From positions 50,106 through 114,105 of the forward strand of contig CAYGAY010000006.1 of NCBI GenBank assembly GCA_964347975.1: 64,000 nucleotides of DNA. Reading direction: 5' to 3'. The position numbers and the translations under genes were made by a program. The notes beneath the pieces are model-generated. The model ran no database searches and was not told the DNA's origin. It saw only the letters and a list, made by a program, of their open reading frames with translations. This stretch comes from Bin87 sp964347975 (GTDB taxonomy: Bacteria > Chloroflexota > Dehalococcoidia > Lucifugimonadales > UBA3495). Shown here one piece after another: positions 26,827-34,911 of the stretch. Within the stretch, counting starts at the first letter, position 1, and every line of letters starts with the position of its first letter.

Positions 26827-27261
26827 TTACTTTGGTACTGCCCAGGCCGGCGGGGGAGCGTGTACCACCGACGGGTCGTTGTCGGCGGGGATTTGGGCCA
26901 CCAGCCGGCCGTTTTCAACCTGGACCATGTGGTAGAACAGTTGCGCGCGGGGGCCGTTGACGCAGATACCCTGGCCCTCCTCAAACCGCCAGCCGTGGTC
27001 GGGGCACAGGAAGCTCTTGTCCCACTTGACCACACGGCCCCAGGCGTGGGGGCATACCATGGACAGCAGACGGTATTGCCCGTCTCGCGCCTTGGCCAGC
27101 CAGTGCTCCTCGCCATTCTCCAGGCGCACCCGGGCCGGCAACTCCTTGAAGTCGGCAACCGCGCCGATGTCAACCCGACGCGCCGAAGCCATCTTGTTGT
27201 TACCAATATCGGTGGGATCGGTGTACATCCGCCGCCGCCGGTGGTAAATATTCTCGCTCAT
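26827..27261 (-). CDS. Rieske [2Fe-2S] domain protein
   Basis: A 144-residue protein with an intact Rieske centre: Cys70 and His72 (CPHAW) plus Cys86 and His89 (CPDHGW), i.e. CxH-x13-CxxH. The spacing is close to that of dioxygenase ferredoxins. No signal peptide or membrane segment, so it is probably a soluble electron carrier. It is the third gene of a tight minus-strand run after a BtuF-like protein and a small ferredoxin-fold protein; no oxygenase alpha subunit is adjacent. Confidence 0.82.
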   Translation of the reverse strand: MSENIYHRRRRMYTDPTDIGNNKMASARRVDIGAVADFKELPARVRLENGEEHWLAKARDGQYRLLSMVCPHAWGRVVKWDKSFLCPDHGWRFEEGQGICVNGPRAQLFYHMVQVENGRLVAQIPADNDPSVVHAPPPAWAVPK

Positions 27262-27298
27262 GGCTTCTCTCCCTGTTGCGCGTCAGTGCGGTTTCATA

Positions 27299-27610
27299 TT
27301 AGTCAGTAGGCAGGCCGCCGAAAGCCTCTTCCATGGTGATGATGGGGTAAATGTCGGTACGGTTCCAGGTGGCCAGGCCCATATCAATGACTGCATCGTC
27401 GATGGCGTGGGCGTCGGGGCCGTCCAGGATCAGCCAGGTTTGATGGGAAGACTTGCCGACCCAACCTCCCCGATACGCGCAGCCGCGACGGGCCAGCGTT
27501 TCGGTAAGCTCCGCCGACATCCGCAACACGCGGTCGCGTACGCCCAGGTCAACCCCGGGGCAGCGTTCCGGGGCGTGCTCCAGCGATACCATATACAACG
27601 ACATGGGCAC
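27299..27610 (-). CDS. Small DUF3303-like alpha/beta protein
   Basis: A 103-residue protein with a ferredoxin-like dimeric alpha/beta-barrel pattern: MSLYMVSLEHAPERCPG, a helix RMSAELTETLARRG, YRGGWVGKSSHQTWLIL, and a C-terminal TWNRTDIYPIITMEEA. It resembles DUF3303 and other EthD/YciI-like small proteins. It starts 10 nt after the BtuF-like gene ends, so the two are probably co-translated. Function unknown. Confidence 0.6.
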   Translation of the reverse strand: MPMSLYMVSLEHAPERCPGVDLGVRDRVLRMSAELTETLARRGCAYRGGWVGKSSHQTWLILDGPDAHAIDDAVIDMGLATWNRTDIYPIITMEEAFGGLPTD

Positions 27611-27619
27611 GTTCCTCCG

Positions 27620-28579
27620 TCACAAAATAGATGGGCGTCCCGGTTGCCCGGCCACCGCCGGCGTGGGCAGCGTAGCCGGCCGGAAGATGCCCGGTTGGGT
27701 AAGCCCGGCGAACCGTTCGGGTCGCAACGCCTCGGCCAAACCCTCCAGCACGTCTATGACGCGGGGACCGTGCCGGCTGGGAATCTGACCGTCAAACAAG
27801 CAAACTCGTCCATCCCTGACGGCGTCCAAAGCGTTCCATTGGGGCAATTCCGACAGGTGGGCCGTTTCAGCGATGGTGCGGTCCATGTTGAAGGCGCAGG
27901 GCATCACCATCACGTAGTCGGGCTGGTAATCCAGCGCCTCGTCCCAGCCGACCTCGCGTGACTTGCCCCACTTTTCCGCAAGACCCTCCTCGCCGCCGGC
28001 CAGTTCCACCAACTCCGGCGTCCATTGGCCGGTGTTGCGCAGCGGCTCCAGCCAGTCGATGCAGAACACCTTGGGGCGACGCAGATCGGCGGCGCGCTGA
28101 ACGACGTAATCGGTACGCTCGCGCAGGCGGGACAGCAGCCGCGCCGCGTTTTCGGAGGCTCCGGCGGCCTCGCCAATGCGCCGGATGTTGTCGAAAATGT
28201 CGTCCAGGCTGGCGGGCCGTATGCTCAATATTTCCGGGGAATAGTCCAGCGCTTTGGCGGCAGTCTCAAAGACGGAGCCGGCGCCAACGGCGCAGACTTC
28301 GCACAACTCCTGCGTCAGTATCAAGTCCGGCCGCAGGCGGCGCAGCAGGTCACCGTCGATGATGTACAGCGGGTTGCCGGTGGCTCGAGCCTGTTGGATG
28401 ATGGCATCGATCTCCGCGCTGGACAGGTGCGACTTGCTGCGGATGCTGCGACTGACCACCGGCAGACCACGGACGACGGCCGGATAGTCGCACATATGGG
28501 AGACCCCGACCAGTGCATCTCCCAGTCCCAGGGCACACACTATCTCCGTTGCGCTCGGCAATAGTGAAACTATACGCAT
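27620..28579 (-). CDS. Cobalamin-binding protein (BtuF-like), no signal peptide
   Basis: A 319-residue helical-backbone substrate-binding protein with two lobes. MRIVSLLPSATEIVCALGLGDALVGVSHMCDYP is split by a long helix typical of BtuF/FecB-type ABC binding proteins (the quoted words are MRIVSLLPSATE and GVSHMCDYP). It has no secretion signal or lipobox, as in a known orphan subgroup annotated cobalamin-binding protein. No BtuC/BtuD genes are near. The ATG at 28579 is preferred to 28615 by homology to that N-terminus. Confidence 0.75.
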   Translation of the reverse strand: MRIVSLLPSATEIVCALGLGDALVGVSHMCDYPAVVRGLPVVSRSIRSKSHLSSAEIDAIIQQARATGNPLYIIDGDLLRRLRPDLILTQELCEVCAVGAGSVFETAAKALDYSPEILSIRPASLDDIFDNIRRIGEAAGASENAARLLSRLRERTDYVVQRAADLRRPKVFCIDWLEPLRNTGQWTPELVELAGGEEGLAEKWGKSREVGWDEALDYQPDYVMVMPCAFNMDRTIAETAHLSELPQWNALDAVRDGRVCLFDGQIPSRHGPRVIDVLEGLAEALRPERFAGLTQPGIFRPATLPTPAVAGQPGRPSIL

Positions 28580-28636
28580 GGGCCGCATTGTAGGCACAAT
28601 CGCTGCGGTTGGCAAACGTCGCCGGAATTATCCGGG

Positions 28637-28645
28637 TGGTATGAT
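28637..28645 (+). promoter_or_regulatory. Extended -10 promoter (TGGTATGAT) of the Uma2-folD-queA operon
   Basis: TGG precedes TATGAT (28640-28645). The predicted start near 28652 leaves about 26 nt before the ATG at 28678, with GGAGG at 28661-28665. Confidence 0.5.
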
Positions 28646-28677
28646 AGACGACAAAACTGCGGAGGCTGTTGAGCGCA

Positions 28678-29352
28678 ATGACCACCAAACCGCAACCGAG
28701 CGCCGCTCTCCCGGTGGCTGCGCCGGTCAGTGGCGTCGTCGCAGAACCGGAAGGGACCATCCGCTTGAAGCTGGCCCCGTTAGGCATTGACCATCTGGCG
28801 GACGATTTTCCCGTCCGGTTCATTGAGTTCTGCGAGCAGAACGACCTGTACAATATGGAAGTCAACGCGGCGGGGGAGTTGTTGATTCTGCCTATGACTG
28901 GATTCCGTGGCAATCGACAAGAAGGATATATGACCGTTTTCCTGGGCAATTGGGAGTTGGCTAATGGCGGGATTATGGCTTCTGCCTCCAGTCGTTTCCG
29001 CTTGCCTTCCGGGGACATCAGGGGACCGGATGCCGCCTGGTTGACGCAGGAACATTACGACTCCCAAACCTCCCTGCAACAGGAAACGGTCATCGCAGGG
29101 GCGCCGGCCTTCGTGGTGGAAATTCGCTCCCGTACCGACAACCTGCGCCCCCTGCAGAACAAGATGGTCCTGTGGATGGAAGGCGGCGCGCGTTTGGGCT
29201 GGCTGATTGACACCCGGAACCGCCGGGTGTACGTCTATCGCGCCGGCCAGCCGGAGCCGCAGCTTCTGGAAGACCCGGAAACGCTCGATGGCGAGGACGT
29301 GTTGCCCGGCTTTGCCTTTCCGGTGCGTCAGTACATCTTCGACTTGGAATGA
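28678..29352 (+). CDS. Uma2 family (DUF820) putative endonuclease
   Basis: A 224-residue PD-(D/E)XK-fold protein of the family abundant in cyanobacteria and Chloroflexota. The core reads GDIRGPDAAWL (Asp), AFVVEIRSRTDN (Glu-x-Arg in place of Glu-x-Lys) and a late KMVLWMEGGARLGWLID. The role of Uma2 proteins is undefined. The Lys-to-Arg change in the core could weaken catalysis. Its TGA overlaps the folD ATG (ATGA), so it is translationally coupled to folD. Confidence 0.8.
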   Translation: MTTKPQPSAALPVAAPVSGVVAEPEGTIRLKLAPLGIDHLADDFPVRFIEFCEQNDLYNMEVNAAGELLILPMTGFRGNRQEGYMTVFLGNWELANGGIMASASSRFRLPSGDIRGPDAAWLTQEHYDSQTSLQQETVIAGAPAFVVEIRSRTDNLRPLQNKMVLWMEGGARLGWLIDTRNRRVYVYRAGQPEPQLLEDPETLDGEDVLPGFAFPVRQYIFDLE

Positions 29353-30302
29353 CCTTCGCGTTGTCTATGACTGCCCGTGTACTCAACGGCAATGAGATAG
29401 CCGCCGAACTCCGGGCGGAGGTCGCGGCCAGCGCCGGCGAATTGGCCAGCGCCTCCGGCGTTATACCGGGACTTGCCGCCGTGCTGGTGGGTGACGATCC
29501 CGCGTCCGCAGTTTACGTTCGCAACAAGGGCCGGGCCTGCGCCGAGGCCGGCATATTCTCCGAGATCTTTCACTGGCCCAGCCGCGCCAGGCAGGACGAC
29601 CTCCTGGCTTTTGTTGACCGACTGAATGCCGACCCTCGCTTCCACGGCATATTGGTCCAACTGCCTCTGCCGGAACAGTTGGACGAAAACACCGTGATCC
29701 AGCGGGTTGACCCGCGAAAGGACGTGGACGGTCTGCACCCCCTGAACCAGGGCCGAGTGCTGCAAGGGGAACCCGCATTCCTCCCCTGCACTCCTGCCGG
29801 GGTTCAGCAACTATTGTTGCGCTCGGGATATGACCCGACCGGAAAGCACGTGGTCATCGTGGGCCGCAGCAACATAGTGGGCAAGCCACTGGCGGCGTTG
29901 CTGATGCAGCGCGTTCCCGGCGGCAACGCCACGGTGACGGTTTGCCATACTCGAACCAGGGACTTGCCCGAGATCACCCGAACGGCGGACATTCTGGTGG
30001 CGGCCATGGGGGTCCCGGGCGCTATCGGCGCGGACATGGTGCGCAAAGGCGCCGTAGTTGTCGATGTGGGCATCAACCGGGTGGACGACCCTTCGCGCCG
30101 CCGCGGCTATCGCCTGGTGGGCGACGTGGATTACCAAGCGGTGGCTGCCAAGGCCGAAGCCATCACTCCCGTCCCCGGCGGCATTGGGCCAATGACTATC
30201 GCCATGCTGCTGAGCAACACGGTGGAGGCGGCCCGCCGCACCGCCGCGGCGCTCAGCGACGCGCTGGCGGCCGCCTTGCGCAACACAGATGCGAACCAGT
30301 GA
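29349..30302 (+). CDS. folD: Bifunctional methylenetetrahydrofolate dehydrogenase/cyclohydrolase
   Basis: A 317-residue FolD that interconverts 5,10-methylene-THF and 10-formyl-THF with NADP. Active-site motif SAVYVRNKG (Tyr and Lys), the signature LPLPEQLDENTVIQRVDPRKDVDG, the Rossmann motif VVIGRSNIVGKPLAALL as VIVGRSNIVGKPLAALL, and PGGIGPMTIAML. It overlaps the preceding stop by 4 nt and the following queA by 14 nt, forming a compact operon. Confidence 0.95.
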   Translation: MTFALSMTARVLNGNEIAAELRAEVAASAGELASASGVIPGLAAVLVGDDPASAVYVRNKGRACAEAGIFSEIFHWPSRARQDDLLAFVDRLNADPRFHGILVQLPLPEQLDENTVIQRVDPRKDVDGLHPLNQGRVLQGEPAFLPCTPAGVQQLLLRSGYDPTGKHVVIVGRSNIVGKPLAALLMQRVPGGNATVTVCHTRTRDLPEITRTADILVAAMGVPGAIGADMVRKGAVVVDVGINRVDDPSRRRGYRLVGDVDYQAVAAKAEAITPVPGGIGPMTIAMLLSNTVEAARRTAAALSDALAAALRNTDANQ

Positions 30303-31338
30303 TTTCGACTACTTTCTGCCGGAGGAACGCATCGCCCAAACTCCGGCGGAACCCCGGGATTCCTCGCGCTTGCTGGTGTTGGATCGCCATAAACCGGGCC
30401 TCCACATTGAACACCGGAAGTTTAGAGATCTCACTGAATACCTGCGTCCCGGGGACTTGATGGTATTCAACCGGAGCCGCGTGATACCGGCGCGGCTCCG
30501 CGGCACGGAAACCCGTTCCGGCGCCCGGGTGGAAATCCTGCTGGTAAGACGGCAGGCGCCCGACGTGTGGCAGGCGTTGGGGCGGCCGGGGCGGCGGCTG
30601 CGCGTGGGCGCGACGGTTGCCTTGGGAAGTGAAGGTGAACCCGGCTCCGCCGCGCGAGCGGAGGTTTTGGAAGCTCAAGACAACGGATTGCGGGTGGTCA
30701 GACTTTCCAATGAGTCGGCGCTGGATGGTCTGGGCGAACTCCCGCTGCCGCCCTATATCAAGGAGACGCCGGCCAACCCGGAGCGTTACCAGACGGTGTA
30801 CGCCAACGCGCCCGGCAGCGTGGCCGCGCCCACGGCGGGATTGCATTTCACCGACGAACTGCTGGATGAGCTGCCGAGCCTTGGCGTAACGACGGCGTGG
30901 GTGACGCTGCACGTGGGGCTGGACACCTTCCGGCCCGTGCGCGGCGAGGACATCGCCGAACACAAAATCCACACCGAATGGTACGAACTGCCCCAGGCAA
31001 CCGCCGACCTGATCAACGCCGCGCGACGCGAGGGCCGGCGCATCATCGCCGTGGGAACCACCACCGTTAGGACTCTGGAGCAGGTAGGCTATAACGCGCA
31101 TCGGAAAGGTGTAAAGGAAATCACGGCGACCACCGGCGACGCCGGCCTGTTCATCGTCCCCGGCCACCAATTCCGCCTGGTGGACGCCATGCTCACCAAC
31201 TTCCACCTCCCCCGCTCCACCCTGTTGATGCTGGTCTCCGCTTTCGCCGGCCGGGAGCGCATCCTGGCGGCCTACACAGAGGCGGTACGGCGGGAATACC
31301 GGTTTTACTCGTTTGGGGATGCGATGTTGCTGCTGTAG
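30289..31338 (+). CDS. queA: S-adenosylmethionine:tRNA ribosyltransferase-isomerase
   Basis: A 349-residue QueA that makes epoxyqueuosine at tRNA position 34 from preQ1 and SAM. Motifs: FDYFLPEERIAQTPAEPRD at the N-terminus, LMVFNRSRVIPARL, AAPTAGLHFTDELL, TLHVGLDTFRPV and FHLPRSTLLMLVSAF. Full length. queG, the next enzyme of the pathway, is at 50.5 kb in this window. Confidence 0.95.
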   Translation: MRTSDFDYFLPEERIAQTPAEPRDSSRLLVLDRHKPGLHIEHRKFRDLTEYLRPGDLMVFNRSRVIPARLRGTETRSGARVEILLVRRQAPDVWQALGRPGRRLRVGATVALGSEGEPGSAARAEVLEAQDNGLRVVRLSNESALDGLGELPLPPYIKETPANPERYQTVYANAPGSVAAPTAGLHFTDELLDELPSLGVTTAWVTLHVGLDTFRPVRGEDIAEHKIHTEWYELPQATADLINAARREGRRIIAVGTTTVRTLEQVGYNAHRKGVKEITATTGDAGLFIVPGHQFRLVDAMLTNFHLPRSTLLMLVSAFAGRERILAAYTEAVRREYRFYSFGDAMLLL

Positions 31339-31354
31339 TTCAGCCGCATCTTGA

Positions 31355-31591
31355 TTATTCCGGCGTAGCGACTCCGTTTCTTGCTCTGAGTCTTGCGCTG
31401 CTGCCCAGCGCGATAATCGCCCCAGCCGACATCTTCATAACCCAATCCGCGAAGTCAAGTAGGTTGGATTGTGCGGCAGTCAACTCAGCATCAGGGATTG
31501 GTGAGAGCCACGCTGCAATGCCTATTCCGATGGCAAGCAAGGTAAAGGGGAGGAGAAGCTGCACGAATAAAGGTATTTCCCGGATATTCAT
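31355..31591 (-). CDS. Small membrane protein
   Basis: A 78-residue protein with two hydrophobic stretches (LFVQLLLPFTLLAIGIGIAAW and MKMSAGAIIALGSSA). It begins 17 nt after the stop of another small membrane protein gene, so they probably share one mRNA. Unrecognised family; function unknown. Confidence 0.5.
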   Translation of the reverse strand: MNIREIPLFVQLLLPFTLLAIGIGIAAWLSPIPDAELTAAQSNLLDFADWVMKMSAGAIIALGSSARLRARNGVATPE

Positions 31592-31608
31592 GGCTTTACC
31601 AGGCTCAT

Positions 31609-31755
31609 TCAGGACCGGCGTTCAGACTTGCTATCCGGGCCGATTTTGCCAGCGTGGCGGCGATACCACACAGTTACCCTACCCACCCATACGACCAGAC
31701 CGACGACGCCAAGGCCCACGAGGGCCATGCCGATGAATGGCACAAATTGTTCCAT
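31609..31755 (-). CDS. 48-residue single-pass membrane protein
   Basis: An ATG at 31755 preceded by a strong AGGAGGT ribosome site opens a 48-codon frame ending in TGA at 31609. The product starts MEQFVPFIGMALVGLGVV, giving one membrane helix, followed by a basic tail (RRHAGKIGPDSKSERRS). The strong site and the tight spacing to the next gene support translation. Function unknown. Confidence 0.6.
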   Translation of the reverse strand: MEQFVPFIGMALVGLGVVGLVVWVGRVTVWYRRHAGKIGPDSKSERRS

Positions 31756-31850
31756 CACGCCTACCTCCTGTCCCTAGGTTATACTACTATACAACAGGGC
31801 CGTTTCCACTTCCTTACCGAACGATCAGGCCGGGGAGAAGAATAGGCGTC

Positions 31851-32027
31851 ATGCGATGGGTTAGCAACGCCATTATATTCGTTGGGGTGCCGGCGGGCAT
31901 CCTGGTGGGCCTTGACGTGGGCGGGCAGTGGGATGCGCCGCAGTGGCTGCTGTCGGTGGCGTACACGGCAGTCGGCTTGATCCTGATAGCCGGAATATTC
32001 GTCGGCATTTTCAGCAGAGCAGAGTAA
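31851..32027 (+). CDS. 58-residue two-helix membrane protein
   Basis: The ATG at 31851 opens a frame coding two hydrophobic segments (AIIFVGVPAGILVGL and LLSVAYTAVGLILIAGIFVGIF) around a short loop. GGGGAG lies about 14 nt upstream. It is divergent from the other small membrane genes and precedes mcrB on the same strand by about 100 nt. Unrecognised; whether it belongs with the McrBC unit is unknown. Confidence 0.5.
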   Translation: MRWVSNAIIFVGVPAGILVGLDVGGQWDAPQWLLSVAYTAVGLILIAGIFVGIFSRAE

Positions 32028-32124
32028 CCGTCATTGGCTCAATCATACTGCTCTCCAATCGCCGCACAGAACTCTTGACGACGCCGTGAATATCAGAGGC
32101 GGCTGCGAGAAGGAGGCAACGAAA

Positions 32125-33564
32125 GTGGTAGCGCCAGATGTCAACAGCGGCCAGCGCCCGGCATGGTTCGTCGGCGCCGCATGGGGCGGCAAAGACGATC
32201 AAACCGAGCGGTTCGTGCAGGAAGGAATATGGGAAAATGGCTATGACGATAAGTTCTTGGACCTCGTTAAATCCGTTCAACCCGGCGACCGCATAGCAAT
32301 CAAATCTTTCTTCACACAAAGGAATAGACCAAGCCTACCGTTTGACGGCAAGGGACATTATGTCTCAGGCATGCTAATCAAAGCTACCGGCGTAGTCACC
32401 GAAAATATGGGCGATGGTCTTTACTTGAAAGTGAACTGGTCGCGCGTCGTACCGCCTCGAGAGTGGTACTTCTCAACGTACATGAAAACGATCCATGCCG
32501 TACATCCCGGAAACTGGAAAACCGATGCTCTGATTTCATTTACATTTGACAATCAGGCACAAGACATCGACCGTTGGCGGAACGACCAACAATTCCGAAG
32601 CAACTTTGGCGACCGAGATGGCTCTTTGGGCCAAGGTCACCCTAGTGCACAGATTGCTCCCTTGATGTCAACATCAGCGACGTATTCCCTAAAAAACATC
32701 CTCGCCGACGGCTGCTTCCTCAACCTTCCCAAACTGGAAACGATGCTAAACCGTCTCCAAACCAAGCAGAACATCATCTTGCAAGGCCCGCCCGGCACCG
32801 GCAAAACCTGGCTGGCGAAGCGGCTGGCCTACGCGCTGGTCGGGCACAAAGACGACAGCAAGGTCCGGCCTTTCCAGTTCCATCCCAATCTGTCCTATGA
32901 GGATTTTGTGCGCGGGTGGCGGCCCCAGGGCGACGGCAGATTGACGTTGGTGGACGGCCCCTTTCTCCAAATGGCGGACGATGCCCGTCAGGATCCCGAT
33001 GGCACATACGTCATCGTCATCGAGGAAATCAACCGCGGCAATCCGGCGTCCATATTTGGCGAGATGCTGACCCTGCTGGAGGCGGACAAGCGCAAACCGG
33101 AAGAAGCGCTTGCGCTGGCCTATCCCCGTGAGCCGGGCGAGCGGTTCCACATCCCGCCCAACGTGTATATCATTGGCACCATGAACGTGGCCGACCGCTC
33201 GTTGGCGCTGGTGGACCTCGCCCTTCGCCGGCGGTTTGCGTTCTTCGACCTGGAGCCGATTTTCGGCAACGTTTGGCGCGATTGGGTAAGCGAACAGTCC
33301 GGCATTCCGACTGAATTTCTCGACGACGTTGCGCTGCGCATGAACACGCTGAACGATCAGATTGCGTCCGACCTCAACCTTGGCCGTCAGTTCCGCATCG
33401 GGCACAGCTATTTCACGCCCGCGCCCGGCGTACCAATTGGCGACCCAGTGGGATGGTATAGGGGAGCCGTTGAGACCGAAATTGCTCCTCTATTGCAAGA
33501 ATATTGGTTTGACAATCCTGACACAGCACGTGACGCTGTGTCACGGTTGTTGAGTAGCCTGTGA
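32125..33564 (+). CDS. mcrB: McrB-type AAA+ NTPase with an N-terminal EVE-like domain
   Basis: A 479-residue motor subunit of a modification-dependent restriction system. Residues 10-165 form an EVE/PUA-like base reader (PAWFVGAAWGGKDDQ, VQPGDRIAIKSFF, PREWYF). From about residue 210 the AAA+ domain has Walker A GPPGTGKTWLAKRL, Walker B YVIVIEEINRG, and the McrB signature TMNVADRS. I chose the GTG at 32125 because AGGAGG lies 8 nt upstream; an in-frame ATG at 32086 lacks a site. It overlaps mcrC by 4 nt. The EVE domain suggests recognition of 5mC, 5hmC or a related modified base. Confidence 0.88.
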   Translation: MVAPDVNSGQRPAWFVGAAWGGKDDQTERFVQEGIWENGYDDKFLDLVKSVQPGDRIAIKSFFTQRNRPSLPFDGKGHYVSGMLIKATGVVTENMGDGLYLKVNWSRVVPPREWYFSTYMKTIHAVHPGNWKTDALISFTFDNQAQDIDRWRNDQQFRSNFGDRDGSLGQGHPSAQIAPLMSTSATYSLKNILADGCFLNLPKLETMLNRLQTKQNIILQGPPGTGKTWLAKRLAYALVGHKDDSKVRPFQFHPNLSYEDFVRGWRPQGDGRLTLVDGPFLQMADDARQDPDGTYVIVIEEINRGNPASIFGEMLTLLEADKRKPEEALALAYPREPGERFHIPPNVYIIGTMNVADRSLALVDLALRRRFAFFDLEPIFGNVWRDWVSEQSGIPTEFLDDVALRMNTLNDQIASDLNLGRQFRIGHSYFTPAPGVPIGDPVGWYRGAVETEIAPLLQEYWFDNPDTARDAVSRLLSSL

Positions 33565-34706
33565 TTCCACACCCCGACGCACCCTCCCCCGGATTCATCG
33601 GCCTAATTCCAGTCCGAAACATCTGGCTGCTCCTGCTGTACGCCTCCCAGTTGTACAAAGAGTTGCCGAAGGCCCGTCGCGTCAAATTGGAGGACGCGCC
33701 TGACGACATACCGGAGTTAGTGGCTGAAATCCTTGCCAACGCGGTGGAGCATCGGCTCCGGCGGAACCTCAGCTTTGGCTATGAGCGGCGGATGGCCGAC
33801 CTCAACCGGGTGCGCGGTCGGATCGATGTACTCCGCACCGAGCGCCGGCAGTTGCTCCAACGGGGGCGCGTGGCGTGTGTGTTTGACGAGCTTACCGTCG
33901 ATACGCCGCGCAACCGCTACGTAAAGGCAGCGCTTCTCAAGCTGGGCCGGGTCGTCAAGGATACGGCATTGTCGTGTCGCTGCTACAACCTCGCCGCTGG
34001 ACTGGAACGGGCTGGCGTGTCCAGCGACTGGGATGCTGGCCGGAACGGTCGGCATCCTCCCTTGGATGCGTTGGGATGGATGGAATCTGAAGAGCGGCAG
34101 ATGCTGGCGGCGGCGCGGCTGGCGTTCGACCTGTTCTTGCCGACCGAGGACGCCGGATCGTCTGTCTTACCCGCTCCATACCGGGAAGAACGTTGGGTTA
34201 GAAGGCTGTTTGAGGCGGCGGTGAGTGGCTTCTACGATGTAGTTCTGTCTCCAATCGGCTGGAACGTGAAGGCGGACGATAGTATCTCATGGCCTCTGGA
34301 AGAGGCCACGCCCGGTCTGCGGGAGCTGAAGCTGATGCCGGGGATGATAACCGACATTCGGTTGGAACGCGGGAACCGCCGCATCGTCATTGACACCAAG
34401 TTCACATCAATCGTCACCAGTGGGCAGTGGGGCAATCAAACGCTGAAGAGCGCCCATATCTACCAAATCTATGCCTACCTGCGTTCACAGGAACGAGCCG
34501 ACGCCCCGTTGTCCCTCACATCCGCCGGCGTCCTGCTGTATCCGTCCTTGGGGATTGACTACGATGAAAGAGCCACCATACAGGGCCACGAAATCCGTTT
34601 CGCCACCGTAAATCTGGACGCCGATGCCCAGACTATAAGGTGTCAATTGCGGCGAGCGGTTGACGCCGCGCGCCATCCCGCCGGCGCAGGGTATCAGGGC
34701 CCGTGA
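33561..34706 (+). CDS. mcrC: McrC-type restriction endonuclease subunit
   Basis: A 381-residue partner of McrB. The N-terminal half carries the McrC core (GLIPVRNIWLLLLYASQLY, YERRMADLNRVRGRID). The C-terminal PD-(D/E)XK nuclease has MPGMITDIRL (Asp), IVIDTKF (Asp-x-Lys) and HIYQIYAYL (Gln motif). It starts with GTG in a GTGA overlap with the mcrB stop, so the subunits are co-translated. nusA lies downstream with its own promoter. Confidence 0.87.
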   Translation: MIPHPDAPSPGFIGLIPVRNIWLLLLYASQLYKELPKARRVKLEDAPDDIPELVAEILANAVEHRLRRNLSFGYERRMADLNRVRGRIDVLRTERRQLLQRGRVACVFDELTVDTPRNRYVKAALLKLGRVVKDTALSCRCYNLAAGLERAGVSSDWDAGRNGRHPPLDALGWMESEERQMLAAARLAFDLFLPTEDAGSSVLPAPYREERWVRRLFEAAVSGFYDVVLSPIGWNVKADDSISWPLEEATPGLRELKLMPGMITDIRLERGNRRIVIDTKFTSIVTSGQWGNQTLKSAHIYQIYAYLRSQERADAPLSLTSAGVLLYPSLGIDYDERATIQGHEIRFATVNLDADAQTIRCQLRRAVDAARHPAGAGYQGP

Positions 34707-34721
34707 GGGTTGTTCCCGCCC

Positions 34722-34750
34722 TTGCCCTCTTTCGGCAGCGATGCTATAAT
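34722..34750 (+). promoter_or_regulatory. Strong promoter of the nusA-infB operon
   Basis: TTGCCC (34722-34727), 17 nt, then TATAAT (34745-34750) with an extended TGC. This is the best promoter in the window. Predicted start near 34757, leaving a leader of about 155 nt before nusA. Confidence 0.7.
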
Positions 34751-34827
34751 GCCGCCACATCACGCCCTGGTGTAGGATCCGGTCGCGTTTGGCTGCCGAG
34801 CCTGCAGCAAGTGGTTACGAGGTTTTG

Positions 34828-34857
34828 TAAAGCGGGGCGGACACCCGCTTTATTTTT
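34828..34857 (+). terminator. Intrinsic-terminator-like hairpin in the nusA leader
   Basis: TAAAGCGGG (34828-34836) and CCCGCTTTA (34844-34852) form a perfect 9-bp stem with a 7-nt loop, followed by TTTTT (34853-34857). It lies between the nusA promoter and its ATG, so it would end transcripts before nusA unless bypassed. A role as an attenuator is inference. Confidence 0.65.
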
Positions 34858-34911
34858 GCGATTCTCGCAAGGACAGAATTTCATTAATAGCATAGCCGGC
34901 GGAGGACGACG

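Noticed and set aside
34757..34827. tRNA or known riboswitch in the nusA leader
   Set aside because: No cloverleaf or T-loop, and no match I recognise to a riboswitch core; left as an unassigned leader.
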